From: Terana coerulea
Lineage: Eukaryota; Basidiomycota; Agaricomycetes; Polyporales; Phanerochaetaceae
Length of the DNA: 64,000 nucleotides
Assembly (NCBI GenBank): GCA_024811115.1
Contig: JAKOGH010000768.1
Span: 163,510 to 227,509, forward strand
Direction: 5' to 3'
Shown in pieces: positions 1 through 11,882 of this stretch. The notes below the pieces were generated by a model. It was not told the origin of the DNA. It searched no databases and saw nothing but the letters and a program-made list of their open reading frames with translations. How positions within the stretch are numbered: position 1 is the first letter of the stretch; every line of letters begins with the position of its first letter. Position numbers and translations under genes: made by a program.

Positions 1-1
1 G

Positions 2-1413
2 CTCGACCACGCGAACGCAAAGCTGGAACGCACGGCACAGAAAGTTGCCGATGCCTTGGCGACTCCTGCGGCCGAAGCCCTTGGCGCGATAGGACACGCC
101 CTTGGGAGCTTGGATCACCTAATGCAATTTGCAGACGAAGTTGCCGCTGTGAGTGCTGTGAAATTTCGATCGGGGTTTAAGCACCTATTCAGACCATCTG
201 CGCCATAGATCCATCCTCTTTGCAAGGTAGCCTGGACCTTGCTATCCTCAGTACATAAGGTGCGTACCACCAGCTAACCAATATCCGAGCAAGTTAATGA
301 CACACGTCTCGCCTAGGCTATCAAGATCCAGCACGCCCAAGATGCAGCTATCAAAGAGCTCGCCGGTCAACTGAGAGAGGCGTTAGCTCATGCTAGAGCA
401 TGTCGTGACGTCAAGCAAATAATGGGCGCAGCCAATGTTATCCAGGAATTGGCCCGGATCGTCGCTGAAGGTGCATCGCTGATGGACGAGTGCATGAAGC
501 ACAACGCAGTCGGTTTGTCGGCTTCCCGGTTGACAAAAACTCATTTACTAATTGTTCCGCCCTCTTCAGTGCGCGCCGCGAAAAATGCTGCGGTGAAGAC
601 ACTACGGAATCGGGTGACGGACTGCAACGCTCGCCTCAAGGCGGCGAGAGAGAATTTGCAGATGGCCCTTATTATTGACATACATCACAACGGTAAGTCC
701 ACGTCGTGCTACGTCGGAGTCCTCCACTGATGTGTGAGTACGCAGTGGCTGATATCGCGCAACGCGCTCGAGATGCCGCTGTGCCTGCTGCTACCGCCTT
801 TCCTGAGCGCAGGCCAGATCCAATTCATGATCACACCTCACCGCAGGGACGTCTTTGTGATGGACCTTATGAACCCTGCCGTGAAGCTCCATGGCATATC
901 TTCCAACCCGCTATCGCACCTCCGAGAGGCCCATGTCCATCACCACCTCTCACCAGTTCCGTTATGTCCACTCCGCCCAACCCTTCACGCAGCTGTTCTC
1001 CTCCTCCCATGCGCATCGAACCTTGCTGTTCTACCCTCAAAATGGACATACCGACGGCGAGCGAGAACTATCCTCCTACCCTTCCGCGACCCTTCCCAAT
1101 GCCATCTCCGACTACCACGATGTCCTCGACATCGTGCTTCTCAATGGACGACGGCCGAACAGCTTCGACTTCGCCTTCGTCATTCTTACCTACTCCTTGC
1201 GACCAGCCCGACACTGAGCCGTACTTCCCAGGGCACATCTTGACAGACGCGCCGCTCGTTGACGAACCTGAAGACGAGTCATGTTGCGCTGACACCACGG
1301 GGTGCAAACGGGCGAGGTCGCTTACTCGTCAGAGGCAAGTGCGCCGTGAGGCGCATGGGATGCTCTGGGGTAGCATGCCGACAACTGGAATGGGCAGATC
1401 TTTCAGCTCATGA
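2..1413 (+). CDS. Hypothetical protein, 5' end outside window, Pro/Ser-rich C-terminus
   Basis: This gene enters the window from the left, so its start is missing. Four exons join in frame: 2..148, 317..512, 570..692 and 746..1413, all with GT-AG introns and consistent phase. The visible product is about 377 residues. The first half is alanine-rich and probably helical (for example KELAGQLREALAHARACRD), with heptad-like spacing. The last 220 residues are dominated by proline, serine and threonine and look disordered. No catalytic motif, signal peptide or membrane segment is visible and I do not recognise the family. The helical half followed by a disordered tail could suit a scaffold or cytoskeleton-linked protein, but that is a guess. 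Confidence 0.5.
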
Positions 1414-1629
1414 AGCCGTCTATCAGATCTGTTGCGCTGCACCTCGACGAGCTTTTCACGTGAGCTCAACAGGTCGTTGGATATGTGCGGTGCGATTGTT
1501 CCGCGTATGCGTTTAGTTTATATGCAGAATTGCAGTACAAGTATGACTAACATGTAATATACATCTAAGAATCATTATGCGCGATACGTACACAGCAGAA
1601 CCCCGAACGTCCTACTTAGACTCAGAGCG

Positions 1630-2776
1630 TCACTGCGAGACCTTCTCTGCTGCAAGTCTTCCTGCCTCCTTGAATTGCTCCAACGCCTTCCAAGCATTGC
1701 CCGACGAGACGCTCTCTTGGGCCAGAGCTACACCTTCCTTGAACCCTTTTGCAACTCCGGCTACCACAAGCAGCGCACTGGCGTTGATAAGCACGAAGTC
1801 GAGGACGGGCTTCAGTCGTCCGGGGATATCAGCGCCCGAAGACAATAGCAGCTTGAACGTCTCCGCGTTCTCTTCCGGAGTCCCTCCAGCAACCTCCGAT
1901 AGAGGATGCGCGTCTAGTCCAAAGTCTCTGGGATGTATCGTGCGTTCTGTGATCTGGCCGTTCTTCAGTTCCCAGACATGGGTGTCGCCGGCGCAGCTAA
2001 TTTCGTCCAACTTCTCGGCACCGCACACGACGAGTGCACGCTTGACTCCGCCGGATCGAATGCTCTGAGCGTAGGTGTTACCTAGCTCAGGCTCGGCGAC
2101 ACCGACTACCATGCCTTGCGGGTGCGCTGGGTTGATGAGAGGCCCGAGAACGTTAAACATCGTGCGGAAGGGCAGTGCTTTGCGGTGCGGGGCTATCATG
2201 GCGAGGGCGGGGTGATAGTGGGGTGCAAGGATGAAAGTGAACGGCACTTTGCCGATGGGCATAGGTGTGTCCGGCGTTGGAGGTGTGAAAAGGCATCCGA
2301 GCGATTGGAGCAAGTCCGCAGAGCCTGAAGAGGACGTCGACGCTTTGCTGCCATGCTATCCTGAGCTGTTAGACAGTGTGAATCATGCTATAAGACGTGT
2401 TACGCACCTTTATCACGCGAGCCCCAGCTCCGGCAGCGACTATAGCAGCGGTAGTGCTCACGTTGAACGTGTTATGCCCATCCCCGCCGGTCCCGACGAT
2501 GTCCACCACAAAATCCACATCCGCATTCTCTACAGCTGCTTTCAAAGCTCTGCTCCGCAACACCTCTGCAGCGGCAGCAAGAGACTCAGGTCTTCGCTCG
2601 ACACGGTTCACATGCAAAGCAGTGAGAAATGCGCCAATTTGCACAGGGAGAACGGCGTCTGGCGTGAAAACGTGGTCGAGAGCAATGCGGAGGTCCTCGG
2701 GGCTGAAATACTCTGGCTTGTGCACTAGCTTCTGCAACAGAGGCTTGAAGGAGTCCGGCGAGTACTTCGAGACCAT
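1630..2776 (-). CDS. TRP4: Anthranilate phosphoribosyltransferase
   Basis: Transfers the phosphoribosyl group of PRPP to anthranilate, the second committed step of tryptophan synthesis in the cytosol. Two exons, 2776..2408 and 2355..1630, are separated by a 52-bp GT-AG intron, giving 364 residues. The family signatures are present: [14 protein letters not shown] (PRPP-binding glycine loop, residues about 95-108), the ...[18 protein letters not shown] motif spanning the splice junction, and the conserved [12 protein letters not shown] segment. The spliced reading is uninterrupted and has the usual length for the fungal monofunctional enzyme. The ATG at 2776 gives the normal short N-terminus ([15 protein letters not shown]). 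The divergent neighbour is the AP-2 sigma gene, about 400 bp away. Confidence 0.96.
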
Positions 2777-3173
2777 GATGGGGGGGGAAAGAGAGGTGAA
2801 GGCGGGTGATATATGACTCACGCAAAGCATTCTCCTATACCCGGTCTCTCACAGCCATAGACAAACCCAGAGTGATAGTTGGAATGATACTGGGGAGTAA
2901 CATGGTCACCGACGGACCCAGTCAGACCTTCTTGAGCTCCTTGATAATAGGGCCGACTGAAGAAACATCTAGCTGCAAGGTAGGATGATGTGTGGGTAGA
3001 AATCATTCGAGAGAGTAGTAAGTAGGTGCGTTTTCAAGCCAGGTGAAGAGACTGATTGATCAATTGGAGGCCCGCTTACCTTCATTACAAATTTCCATTT
3101 ACCTGGTCAGTAAGCTTCTGAAAGCGCTTCGACGGTGAGCTGACTGTGCGTTTCCAAGGCTTCACCAGAGACC
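2777..3173. other. Divergent intergenic region between TRP4 and the AP-2 sigma gene
   Basis: About 400 bp between two divergent start codons, so it should hold both promoters. No open frame with recognisable coding character is present and no canonical TATA box stands out. A G-rich run at about 2778-2785 lies directly upstream of the TRP4 start. Confidence 0.6.
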
Positions 3174-3894
3174 ATGATCAGGTTCATCTTGGTGCAGGTC
3201 GGTACGTCTCCAGACGGTAACATTGCCAAGTGCATTGATGCCATGACCATTGCAACAGAATAGGCAAGGGAAGACCCGACTTTCTAAGTGGTATGTTCCT
3301 TACGATGACGACGAGAAGGTAAGTTGCTGGCATCCGTAGACACTCGTAGGAGTCGCTAACCTCTCCTTCAGGTCCGCCTTCGCGGTGAAGTACACCGTCT
3401 AGTCGCTCCAAGAGACCAGAAGTATCAGTCGAACTTCGTCGAAGTACGTCTACAGCTTACCGACTGCGTCAACTGGGGCTCACCACGCCGTGTGCGCAGT
3501 TTCGCAACCACAAGATTGTGTACAGGAGATACGCAGGCCTGTTCTTCTGCGTATGTGTCGACGCAAATGACAACGAGCTGGCGTACTTGGAAGCTATTCA
3601 CTTGTTTGTCGAGGTACTGGGTGTGTCATACCGCTGGTTCTCTCCGAAATAGCATCACTGAGATTCTTCTTGACTACTAGACTCATTCTTCGACAACGTG
3701 TGCGAACTCGACCTCGTATTCAATTTCTACAAGGTATTTCATATTTTTCTCAGCCTCCATACCGCCGAATCTGATCTCACGCGTCCTGTTAGGTGTATGC
3801 CATTCTGGACGAAGTATTCCTCGCCGGAGAAATCGAAGAGACGAGTAAGGATGTAGTACTCGCACGGCTCGAAGAGTTGGAGAAACTGGAGTGA
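3174..3894 (+). CDS. APS2: AP-2 clathrin adaptor complex, sigma subunit
   Basis: Small sigma subunit of the AP-2 heterotetramer that links cargo and PIP2 membranes to clathrin during endocytosis. Six exons join in frame: 3174..3197, 3259..3318, 3372..3443, 3500..3620, 3681..3733 and 3793..3894, giving 143 residues against 142 in animals. The N-terminus [20 protein letters not shown], the central [14 protein letters not shown] and [13 protein letters not shown], and the C-terminal [18 protein letters not shown] are near-invariant in the family and identify AP-2 sigma rather than AP-1 sigma. The first exon is only 24 nt. The frame is intact, which contrasts with many accessory genes in the window. 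Confidence 0.97.
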
Positions 3895-6002
3895 CCATGG
3901 ACTTTTCTTGCTACATGTGTACGTCTCTGAATATTATGCCGGGTTCAAACAAGTTAAATAGCCACAGGTTGTTGGAATGGATTGTACACATAGTTCACAG
4001 TAGCCAAACGGGGATACTCCTTGGCTTATAAACGCTTCAGTTAGGAGCATCAATATACGAAGTCCGATCCCGTTGTCTGGCCGAGTCCCAGGCGAAGCTT
4101 CTTTCGGAAGCTGTAATTTATTCCGGTGTCGGGGCTGGACTTCGCTCGGTGCCGGAAGGCCCCCTTCTTTGTCTGGACACCCTTGATAGTCAACTATAAG
4201 TTACGAGTTGCATCTCAAAACCTCCGTCACTGGCTTGTGAAGCGGTCTGCCGGAGCTAAGGCGAGCACCTACTCCGGCTTTCTAAGCTTCACCATGGCAC
4301 GGGCGAAGTGGTGGTATGATAGGTGCTGAGATAGAGAACAAGGTGCCTGTTGCCAACTTTCTGGTCTCGCTTGGTGGCTTCCAGCCGATGCCAGTGCGAC
4401 GCCCCAAGTCTCTGCCCTACCAAAGCAACGCCAGCGCTCAGAACTCTTTCAGGCTCTTCATGCCCGCGCACTGCCCTGGCGATGCTCACAGAGCAGTTCG
4501 AACAGCCCGAATGGCCACCTCGTTTTCGAGGATCCTAGCCGCTCGCTGGTTATGTAACAAAATTCCCATTCTCCTGGGACCATATGGTGTAGGACATTGC
4601 TCTGGTAAGTTCCGCTCCACTATGTATGTTATTCTTGGTTGTGCGCTCAACCGAACTTAGCAGCTTTTTCGGCGGTGCGCAAGTATTCTCCGCCGACGCT
4701 TTCCTAACGGCGGTTAAAGCCTGCGGTGGTCCAATCAGTCAGAAACAGCCTTTACGTGCGGTGATGTGCATCGGGTATACTTCGACCGTCTGAAGCGTTA
4801 CACAATTGAGACTGTTCCCACCTGTCTCCCAGCCGCGGACCTCGAACGCCCGAAGCTTGGTTGGCGATGGCGTAGCTGGTCTTGCTGGTCGTGTTATCGA
4901 GTTTCGCGGGTTCATCGTACGTGTTTGTCATGGCAGCAAGTCTTCTACCAACTGCGGTGACCTTGGACTGCGCTGCATTGCATGGGCAGTTTGTTAATTG
5001 CCTGGGATGTTCTATTTTACCGAGATGACCGATCTACTCACGCACGACTGCCATGTGAGCGCCATGTGCCCGAGGCAGCCAGCCTGCGAAGACGGCGGAG
5101 TGGTACTTTTAGTGGTATGTCCAGTTCGGTTCTGGCAACCGTAGTCAAAAGCCCCTGACTGGACCGGACAGATGCAGCGTAACGGTCCCCCGCATACGAT
5201 GGCAACCGTACACCGGCAAGCAAACTCATTGACTATCCCCCTCGAATCCCCGAGATGAGGCCACATCGGAAGATTCAGGACCTATCCGGCACAGGCACCT
5301 CAAATGGCACGATAAAGCGGACACCGATGGATGTCGAGGCTAAGTCGTCACACTCTGCCGGGGAGTCCTGCAGTACGGGTCAGGAAGCGTTCGGAGTAGC
5401 TGAGCCCAATCCCAACTCAAACCGTCACGAACTTCCCTCAGGACGCGGAGAAAGGGTAAGGCGTTTGCTCTGTAGAATAGCCCCAAAGGAACTAATTTCA
5501 CACATTCAGGACACCATATTGTTGAACTCTCCCGCTACACAGGATTAGAGCTCTCTTCTTCGCAGACAACTCGGGTATGTCCCAATCTATATCAGGGAAC
5601 TTTTCCTCATGCCGCTCGTTCATAGGTAGCAAGCTTTGCTCGCCGTGTATCGGACGCCTCCAAGATAATCCATACGACTACCAACAGCAGGTACCGCATT
5701 GTTGTAAATGGAATGAAGTGGCGAACGCTTAAAACCCTTCTCCCGAAGTAGATACGAGTGCAATCCGGTGATAAACCCGCCCACTCTATTTTGCTTCGTA
5801 CGTCATCACGTATTTAGCTATAGACATTCATTGATGGGGTCCGATTTTTCCAGCTTTCACCCGCGTACTATACTAAGTTGTGGGTGCGGTGTTACCCAGC
5901 GGATCAGAGGTCTGTTTCGCTGCCTACAACGACTCGCTCATTGACATGGTCGTCGATTTTTATGCTCACCGCCACGCGTTGTCTAGGTGCACCCGCCGCC
6001 GT
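3895..6002. other. Gene-poor stretch, no supported gene
   Basis: About 2.1 kb without a gene I can support. Short open frames (for example 4316..4660 and 5255..5548) are mixed with stops and give no recognisable motif. A few intron-like GT-AG stretches (for example after 4612 and 5457) hint at a decayed or fast-evolving gene, but no consistent exon chain could be built on either strand. The last part should contain the promoter of the F-box-like gene. Confidence 0.45.
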
Positions 6003-7188
6003 ATGGAACTCTCTCAAGAGGTGTACCATCTCATCGTCAGGAACGTTGCCTCTCGCGCTGAACTCGCTACTCTTTGCACCGTCTCGAAACGATTCCGGAA
6101 GGAGGCAGAACGCGCTCTGTACAACACTCTACATCTGCGCGACTCCTCGTGTACCATTGCAGTATGTCGCATCCTGGGCAGCACCCCACGGCTGTCCTCG
6201 CTGGTCGAAGCCCTGTCCATCTTCGTTGCAGATGAGGACTCGGACGACGAAGTATCCCACGAAACCCCACATCTTCCTGACAACTTCTGGGAAGTTGTCG
6301 CTTCCGCTCTTCGCCAGCTCTCTCGGCTCCGCTTCCTCAACGTGCACTTCGAGCAGATCAATGACACGGCTCAGGCATGGATACTGGCTGGCTGCAAATT
6401 CCAACTCCAGACGTTTCACTGCGACTTCGAATGGGATAGACACCTTGTCTCATTCCTGCGGACGCAACGCAACATCACCGACCTCTGCCTTGCCGACTTC
6501 CGTAAAGACGTCGTCGTTGATGTCCGCGCAACCCCGCGGTTGTCCCAAACTCCCTCACTGCCGAAGCTCTCGATATTGGAGTGCACGTTCGATGAGGCAG
6601 CCGTGGCTCTCGTCCCTGGGCGCCCCATCACACGCGTCAAGACATGCCTTTCGCAGACCGACGATGAAGAGAAGAGCACAGAGCTGCACGAGCTGCTGGA
6701 GAAGCTTCGGGCGTCTCGAAAAGCGCTTCGCGCTCTTGACCTCGCGGACGAGTCATATACCGCAGAGTTTACTATGGAGCTCCTGAGTGCCATGAGCGTT
6801 CCGTTCTCGACGCTGGTCGACCTACGCTATCTTGGAACGCTGGTCCTACCCGTTGACGGCAAAGAGGTTCGTCTCCATGTCGCAATCTCCTCAGAGTGTC
6901 TCTGTAACCCCGGGCTTGTGCTTTCTGTGGCAGAGGGTGGAGTTCTACCGCCATCTCATGCGCTTCTCCAGGCTCCGCTGTGTCGAGTTCGAAGTCTCCG
7001 AATGGGAGCCAGCTCCTGTTACAACGGCGGCTTTACGAGCTCTGACATACGAGCTTCGCATCTACTGCCCCTCGATAACTCGGATCATCTTCGTGTATGA
7101 GTTCGACAGAGCCGTTATGCAGGTGGTGGAAGGAGTGTGTGTGTTGGATCCTGACGCAGGCGCAGATACGCTGTGGAGAGAGGTGTAA
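6003..7188 (+). CDS. F-box-like, leucine-rich protein
   Basis: Two exons, 6003..6866 and 6934..7188, joined across a 67-bp GT-AG intron, encode about 372 residues. The first 45 residues (MELSQEVYHLIVRNVASRAE, LATLCTVSKRFRKEAERALY) match an F-box-like helix bundle of the kind common in Agaricomycetes. The rest is a run of irregular leucine-rich segments (SRLRFLNVHFEQI, QRNITDLCLADF, PSLPKLSILECTF). By family knowledge such proteins recruit targets to SCF ubiquitin ligases; the target is unknown. The frame is open upstream to 5880, with another ATG at 5946, but 6003 gives the usual start of the domain. The intron is inferred from the frame change and from recovery of the conserved end (CPSITRIIFVYEFDRAV). 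Confidence 0.72.
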
Positions 7189-7416
7189 TGAAAAGGTATG
7201 ATCAGCCTTTTGCATCTCCACCGCTCCTCCCTGACTATGCGTTCCCAGAATTAGCAATGTCTAATACAGCTGCCGACGATTACTGTATCCATAGTCTGAC
7301 AGGACGCTCTTCACCAAGTGTGTTCTGAAGTCGTTGTATATGATACATTCCTGCTGGACATCGCCTAATACTATGAAATACTATCATATTCTGCACTATT
7401 CAGGCTCGTACTCGGT

Positions 7417-9533
7417 TCATATGAATCGCACTATACAATCGACTACTGCGCATCGCTTCTCCTCCAACACGACTCGAACAGCTTCCTCCAGCACCTCCTT
7501 AACCTTCCCGGGCTCAGATACTCGTCGACCCCACGCCCCGCCGGCGGCTGCGGCGATTCCGGCGTAGTCGGGCATTTCGGGCCCAAAGCCAACTGAGAGG
7601 CGGGACCCCGCTGCCTTACTGCCATGGCCTGCGGGGTACAGACCCATCATCGAATTCTTCGGAGACTGTGAAAAGACGCGGTCAGCAGAGCTTCCGCGGA
7701 GCCGCAAATGACCTTACAGCCCAACCCCGTTGTTCAGAATAACCGTAAGATATGGCTGGAATATCAAGCTCGTAGTCAGTACTGGGTCATGAAGTCACTC
7801 GAAATCGGGGGCACGCACTGTATGATACCTTCTCGCCATCCAGTATGCCGCGCTGGGCACTCCGAACAGGAAGGTGCCGTCTCCAACGATGGCAACCGTC
7901 AAGTCATGTTTCCCGTCGTCACCGAGGCCAACTCCGACTGCAGCGCCCAGCGCCCATCCTAGGCTGGATCCTCCGGAGCAAAGCATGCTGCCGGGGACAG
8001 TCGGACGAATGTGGTCGAATGCGGTTGGGTAGTTACTGATGCCTTCGTTGAGCCACAGCGTGTTCGCACCGTGACCGGGGTTTGTGCCGCGACTACCTCT
8101 CGCAACGCCGCGAGAATAAAGGGGGAATCTGCCACAGTCGGATCCTGAAGATTCGTCTCCCTCTTGACAAGGTGCGATAACAGCTCCTCGTGCCTGGAAG
8201 ACAACTGACGGGCTCGTTCTTCGACGGCGGAAGTGTTGATTCGTTCTGGTGCAGCGTTCGCAGCTTCCAGTAGCTGTCGCAAGGCCACTTCCACGTCGAC
8301 TCTGCATATGATGTCCGCGTCCACGTGAGACCAGCCGTACGTTTGCTTCAGAGGATCGGGGTCCAACACAAATATTCGTGCGTCCGAACGAGCCGCGTTG
8401 CCGCAAGTATCAATCCAAGGGACTTCCGCGTCCGAGTATGATGATGACGTCCGCTTCACCAAGGACTGGATTTTTGCCTCCATAGGAGAGACCGAGGAAG
8501 TGCGGGTGGTCGTACGGGACGGAGAGCGTAAGTGAACCCGCCATGAAAAGTGCAATTCCGAGCTTTTCTGACAGCGCAGTCAAAAGAGGCACCGTCTTAA
8601 CATTCCGTCCGGAATGGCCAGCGAGTATCAAGGGGAATTTCGCGGTCACCAGTGACTCCATGATTGCAGTCACAGCTAGCAGATATGCACAGGAGTGTTA
8701 GGCGAGGGACTGAAAGCCGTTGAGAACGTCTTACCGTCATGGGGCAGCGCAGTTGGTGCAATTGGCGGCCATTTCTTGAGGTCTACAAGATTGCCAGTAG
8801 CCAAGGGATCCAACTCCTCCTCGAGGATCTCACGACGTGCAGATATATAGACGGGCCCTTTGGGCTCGCTGACTGCGCTAGAGAGTATCAAAACGGCTCA
8901 GAATAAAGACGTCGCGGTTATGCCACGACTCACAACTGCATGGCGCGCATCAGAACTTTTGACACGTTCTTTCCACTCATTATCTGGGTAGTATGCCTCA
9001 TGTATTGGCGGACGATACCGGCCTGGTCAGGAACATCTAACTGGCGACGTCAGTAGGCGCATGGAGAAAGGAACGGTGACGACTGACCTTGGGGCCACAT
9101 AGGCCATTCATTTTTGGAGCCTTTAAGCTCCCCTTGTCCGGAGAAGGGTGCCATGCCCGAAAATATGATGACGGGAGCACGGCCCCTGTCTACATTATGT
9201 ACCGCGCCCGCAAGCGCCTTGAAAAAAGGACGACATGGTTAGCCTTATACTTAAATCGCAGAATCGATGAATCTGACTCACTTGAGTTCCAACATCGACA
9301 TGAACGATAACGAGGGACGGTTTGCCCGTAATCTGCGCGAACCCCTGGGCAGCGCTGAGGCCGACCATTTCGTTCGGACAAGTCACGATCTCAATGGCGG
9401 TCGAGCCATTCTCGATTCGCTGCCTCTCGAGCTCCTCCAGCAGCGCAGGGTGATCATTACCCCAGTTCACGAAAGCGTGGGTAATACCCGCTTTCGCTAA
9501 TGTATCCAAGAACACGGATGCAGTGGTCAACAT
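7417..9533 (-). pseudogene. Thiamine-diphosphate enzyme (acetolactate synthase-like), frame-broken
   Basis: A ThDP-dependent enzyme of the acetolactate synthase / benzoylformate decarboxylase type. Exons 9533..9282, 9217..9088, 9036..8934, 8877..8735, 8675..7818, 7755..7718 and 7665..7417 give about 590 residues. Visible are the N-terminal pyrimidine-binding domain (catalytic-type Glu in EIVTCPNEMVGLSAAQGFA), the central domain, and the C-terminal ThDP motif GDGTFLFG followed about 25 residues later by NN. Exon 5 is not open. The frame slips at 8432-8433 (one base too many before the EVPWIDTCGNAA segment) and at 8077-8080 (one base too few in a C run before NTLWLNEGISNYP). A third slip may lie at 7725-7728. 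Either a young pseudogene or sequence error; every domain is otherwise well conserved. The exact substrate cannot be told. Confidence 0.75.
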
Positions 9534-9788
9534 AATCCAAGAAAATTGTCAGAGACTGAGGATCTGCGTGACGCAGGTCAAGGAGCCGCAGAAGTCGTGG
9601 AACTTGAGCGTCGCAGATAAAGCGAAGGTGGGAGCGCAACAGCGGCTACTGGGGATATGAGACGGAATCCTATTCCGGCGAGAAGTGCAGAGCTGAGAGC
9701 ATTTGATATAACCTCATTAAAGCGCCGACCACAGTACAGTACATGGGCCGAAGGCCCGGACCAGCACCAGCGTGTCCTTTAACCACTT

Positions 9789-10943
9789 CTAGACGTTGAC
9801 GGCAACGCTGAAGCTATTCGTGAGAAGGCTAGCAGAGCCGACGAAGGGTTCAGTGCCCGTCTGGATTGCTTGGATGAACTATAATATAGCCGTTAGCTCA
9901 CGGTTTATGCACATTGACCGCGGTACATACCTGCGATGAAGCAACGCCCTGACTCTTGGTCAAATATTCTGCAAAATCGTTAAGCGGTGTCGACGGCACT
10001 TAGAGAGATGAGGCGAACTTACGGAAGAACTCGTTCAGGTCCCCATTGAAGTTCCTGACTTCTCCGGAGGAGATGACGAACGAGAAGACTTGCCAGTTAG
10101 CGTTGGGACCGCTCCAAAGGTTCCAAGTATGTCCGGCGATGTTCAGGCCGCTGAGAATCTGCTTGCCCACGGGTTGAATACTATATCCAAAGTGAGTTCA
10201 GGAAATCGATGATATCATGAAGCGCGTACCCTCCCTGGCCCGAAAGCCAAATCATGCTGAAACAGACGAGTCAGTCTTGGTAGCTGAGGACGAAGACCGT
10301 GGGCGCTTACATTTCGTAGGAAGAAGCGGACGTCGCAGGGCTCCCAGACTGGGCCTTTCCAAACCAGATGTCATACCTACCAAGGGCCGTCAGTGCGAGA
10401 GCGGAAGTTGTGATCATCTGTAGCAACTTACGAGACATCAGCACGGATGCCGGAGGACTCAGTGACATAGGTCCAGTTCCAAACGGTGGGCGCGGTCTTG
10501 ACTTGGGAAAGCTGGTTGGAGGTATTAAAGTAGCTCATAGCAATGTAGGTGCTGGGTCCGTGCCTGCATCCCCTTTGCGGTGTTGTGAAGCAAGTTGGCG
10601 TCTGCGCAACGGAAGCGTGAGCTTAGCCCTTAGTGTGTGCGGTGGGTGCTTACAGCTCTTGACATTGTTTGGGGCGTTGGCCCATGTCCAGTTGGTCTGC
10701 CACGACACTGCGTTGCCGTTGGTCGAGATCAAGGTAGAGTTCTGAGATCCTACACCGCTGGCTGCATGCATTCATTGGTATTTGCGGTTTTAAGCAGCGT
10801 GCGCTGCACTCACATTTGCCCCAGAGATTCTGGCAGAGGGTAAATGCACCGGCTGGCTCGCAGTCAAACTGCCCAGTGATCGTTTGCGCTGAGACTGCGG
10901 CGAGCAGGCTTGCCAAAACAAAAGTGACGAGTGCCTTGAACAT
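9789..10943 (-). CDS. Secreted endo-glucanase, glycoside hydrolase family 12
   Basis: Hydrolyses beta-1,4-glucan or xyloglucan outside the cell. The start MFKALVTFVLASLLAAVSAQ is a signal peptide. Mature motifs follow in GH12 order: TGQFDCEPAGAFTLCQNLWG, TWTWANAPNNVKSY-type strand, SSGIRADVSYDIWFG, YEIMIWLSGQGG with the nucleophile Glu, and GTEPFVGSA with the acid/base Glu. Exons read by eye: 10943..10814, 10761..10654, 10601..10432, 10376..10311, 10256..10230, 10180..10023, 9968..9931 and 9878..9789. They sum to one base more than a whole frame. The extra base lies in the 10601..10432 exon, before SYFNTSNQLSQVKTAP, so that exon is misread, or there is a one-base insertion. Otherwise about 261 residues, typical of GH12. 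Confidence 0.83.
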
Positions 10944-10996
10944 GTTGTTGGAAATATCGGTGGTGTTGCTGGTGGCTCCTCGAGGAAGTGGCGGCT

Positions 10997-11003
10997 CCTT
11001 ATA
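10997..11003 (-). promoter_or_regulatory. TATA box of the GH12 gene
   Basis: TATAAGG on the minus strand, 54 bp upstream of the GH12 start codon at 10943, a normal fungal spacing for a TATA element with a short leader. Confidence 0.5.
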
Positions 11004-11882
11004 ATTGATCCCACCGGCTGAAACGAAGTACGTCAGCCTCAATCTCGGATGCTTGCGGCAAATTGCAGATCATACGCACCATTGAGAGCGGTCCCCGACG
11101 GCACTTCTTCGAGACTTTTATGGTGGAGACTCATCCCTGTGGAGGCTAGAATTGCACCATTCTCAACCATCCCCTTAGAATAATGCGTGATGGATCAATT
11201 CGCTGATTTAATTCTTGGTCACTGCATCCGACGAAGAACCGGGCTGGTCATGAGCTAGGAGGGCTCCTTTGACTAGAATAGTACGGAGAAGAACAGCACG
11301 TCTTCGAATGATGGTAATGGAGAAGACGTGGGTTGTATAGCACATACATCCGTTGTTGGTGGTAGATCGACTCGTACGCATCTGAGCCAGAAATGAGACT
11401 GTGTCGTCCAAGCGCAAAAAGGTTGCCACTTACCAGGTGTAAACTGACCTCCGCAGCAAACAAGCCGACCCACAGACATTCAATGCGCCGTACGACTGAC
11501 AAAACTCTGCTTCACAACCAGACCTCTCCAGGAGAATTCCAGTCAAGACCTGGAGCTTTCCTGAGGCTACATAACCTCGGATTTTGGTGAAGCACAGTCG
11601 AAAGGTCAAAACCCTTGCATAGCAAGAAAGCGTCCGGAGAAAATGTCTCGTATTTTCATAGGTGCAGACTGATGGTTGGAGAGCGAGGGTCGAAGGAGAT
11701 GATGTTCAGGTTCAACATGCCTCGGCCGTTGCCGAGACGGTACAGGCCACTTCTCGGACGCCAGGCTCTTCTTGCATGATCAGTCTTGGTTTACTGCCAC
11801 CACGATCTTTACGACGCTTCATCTGCTTTCGACCCCACTGTAGCCTTTAGTTTTCACTTGAACCCTTACGACATACTGTATC
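11004..11882. other. Intergenic region between GH12 and UBC1
   Basis: About 880 bp between two divergent genes. Short minus-strand open frames at 11208..11502 have no coding signature. Nothing else is seen beyond presumed promoters. Confidence 0.5.

Noticed and set aside
5880..6002. Upstream extension of the F-box-like frame
   Set aside because: Open to 5880, with an ATG at 5946, but without the domain character; the ATG at 6003 gives the normal start of the F-box.
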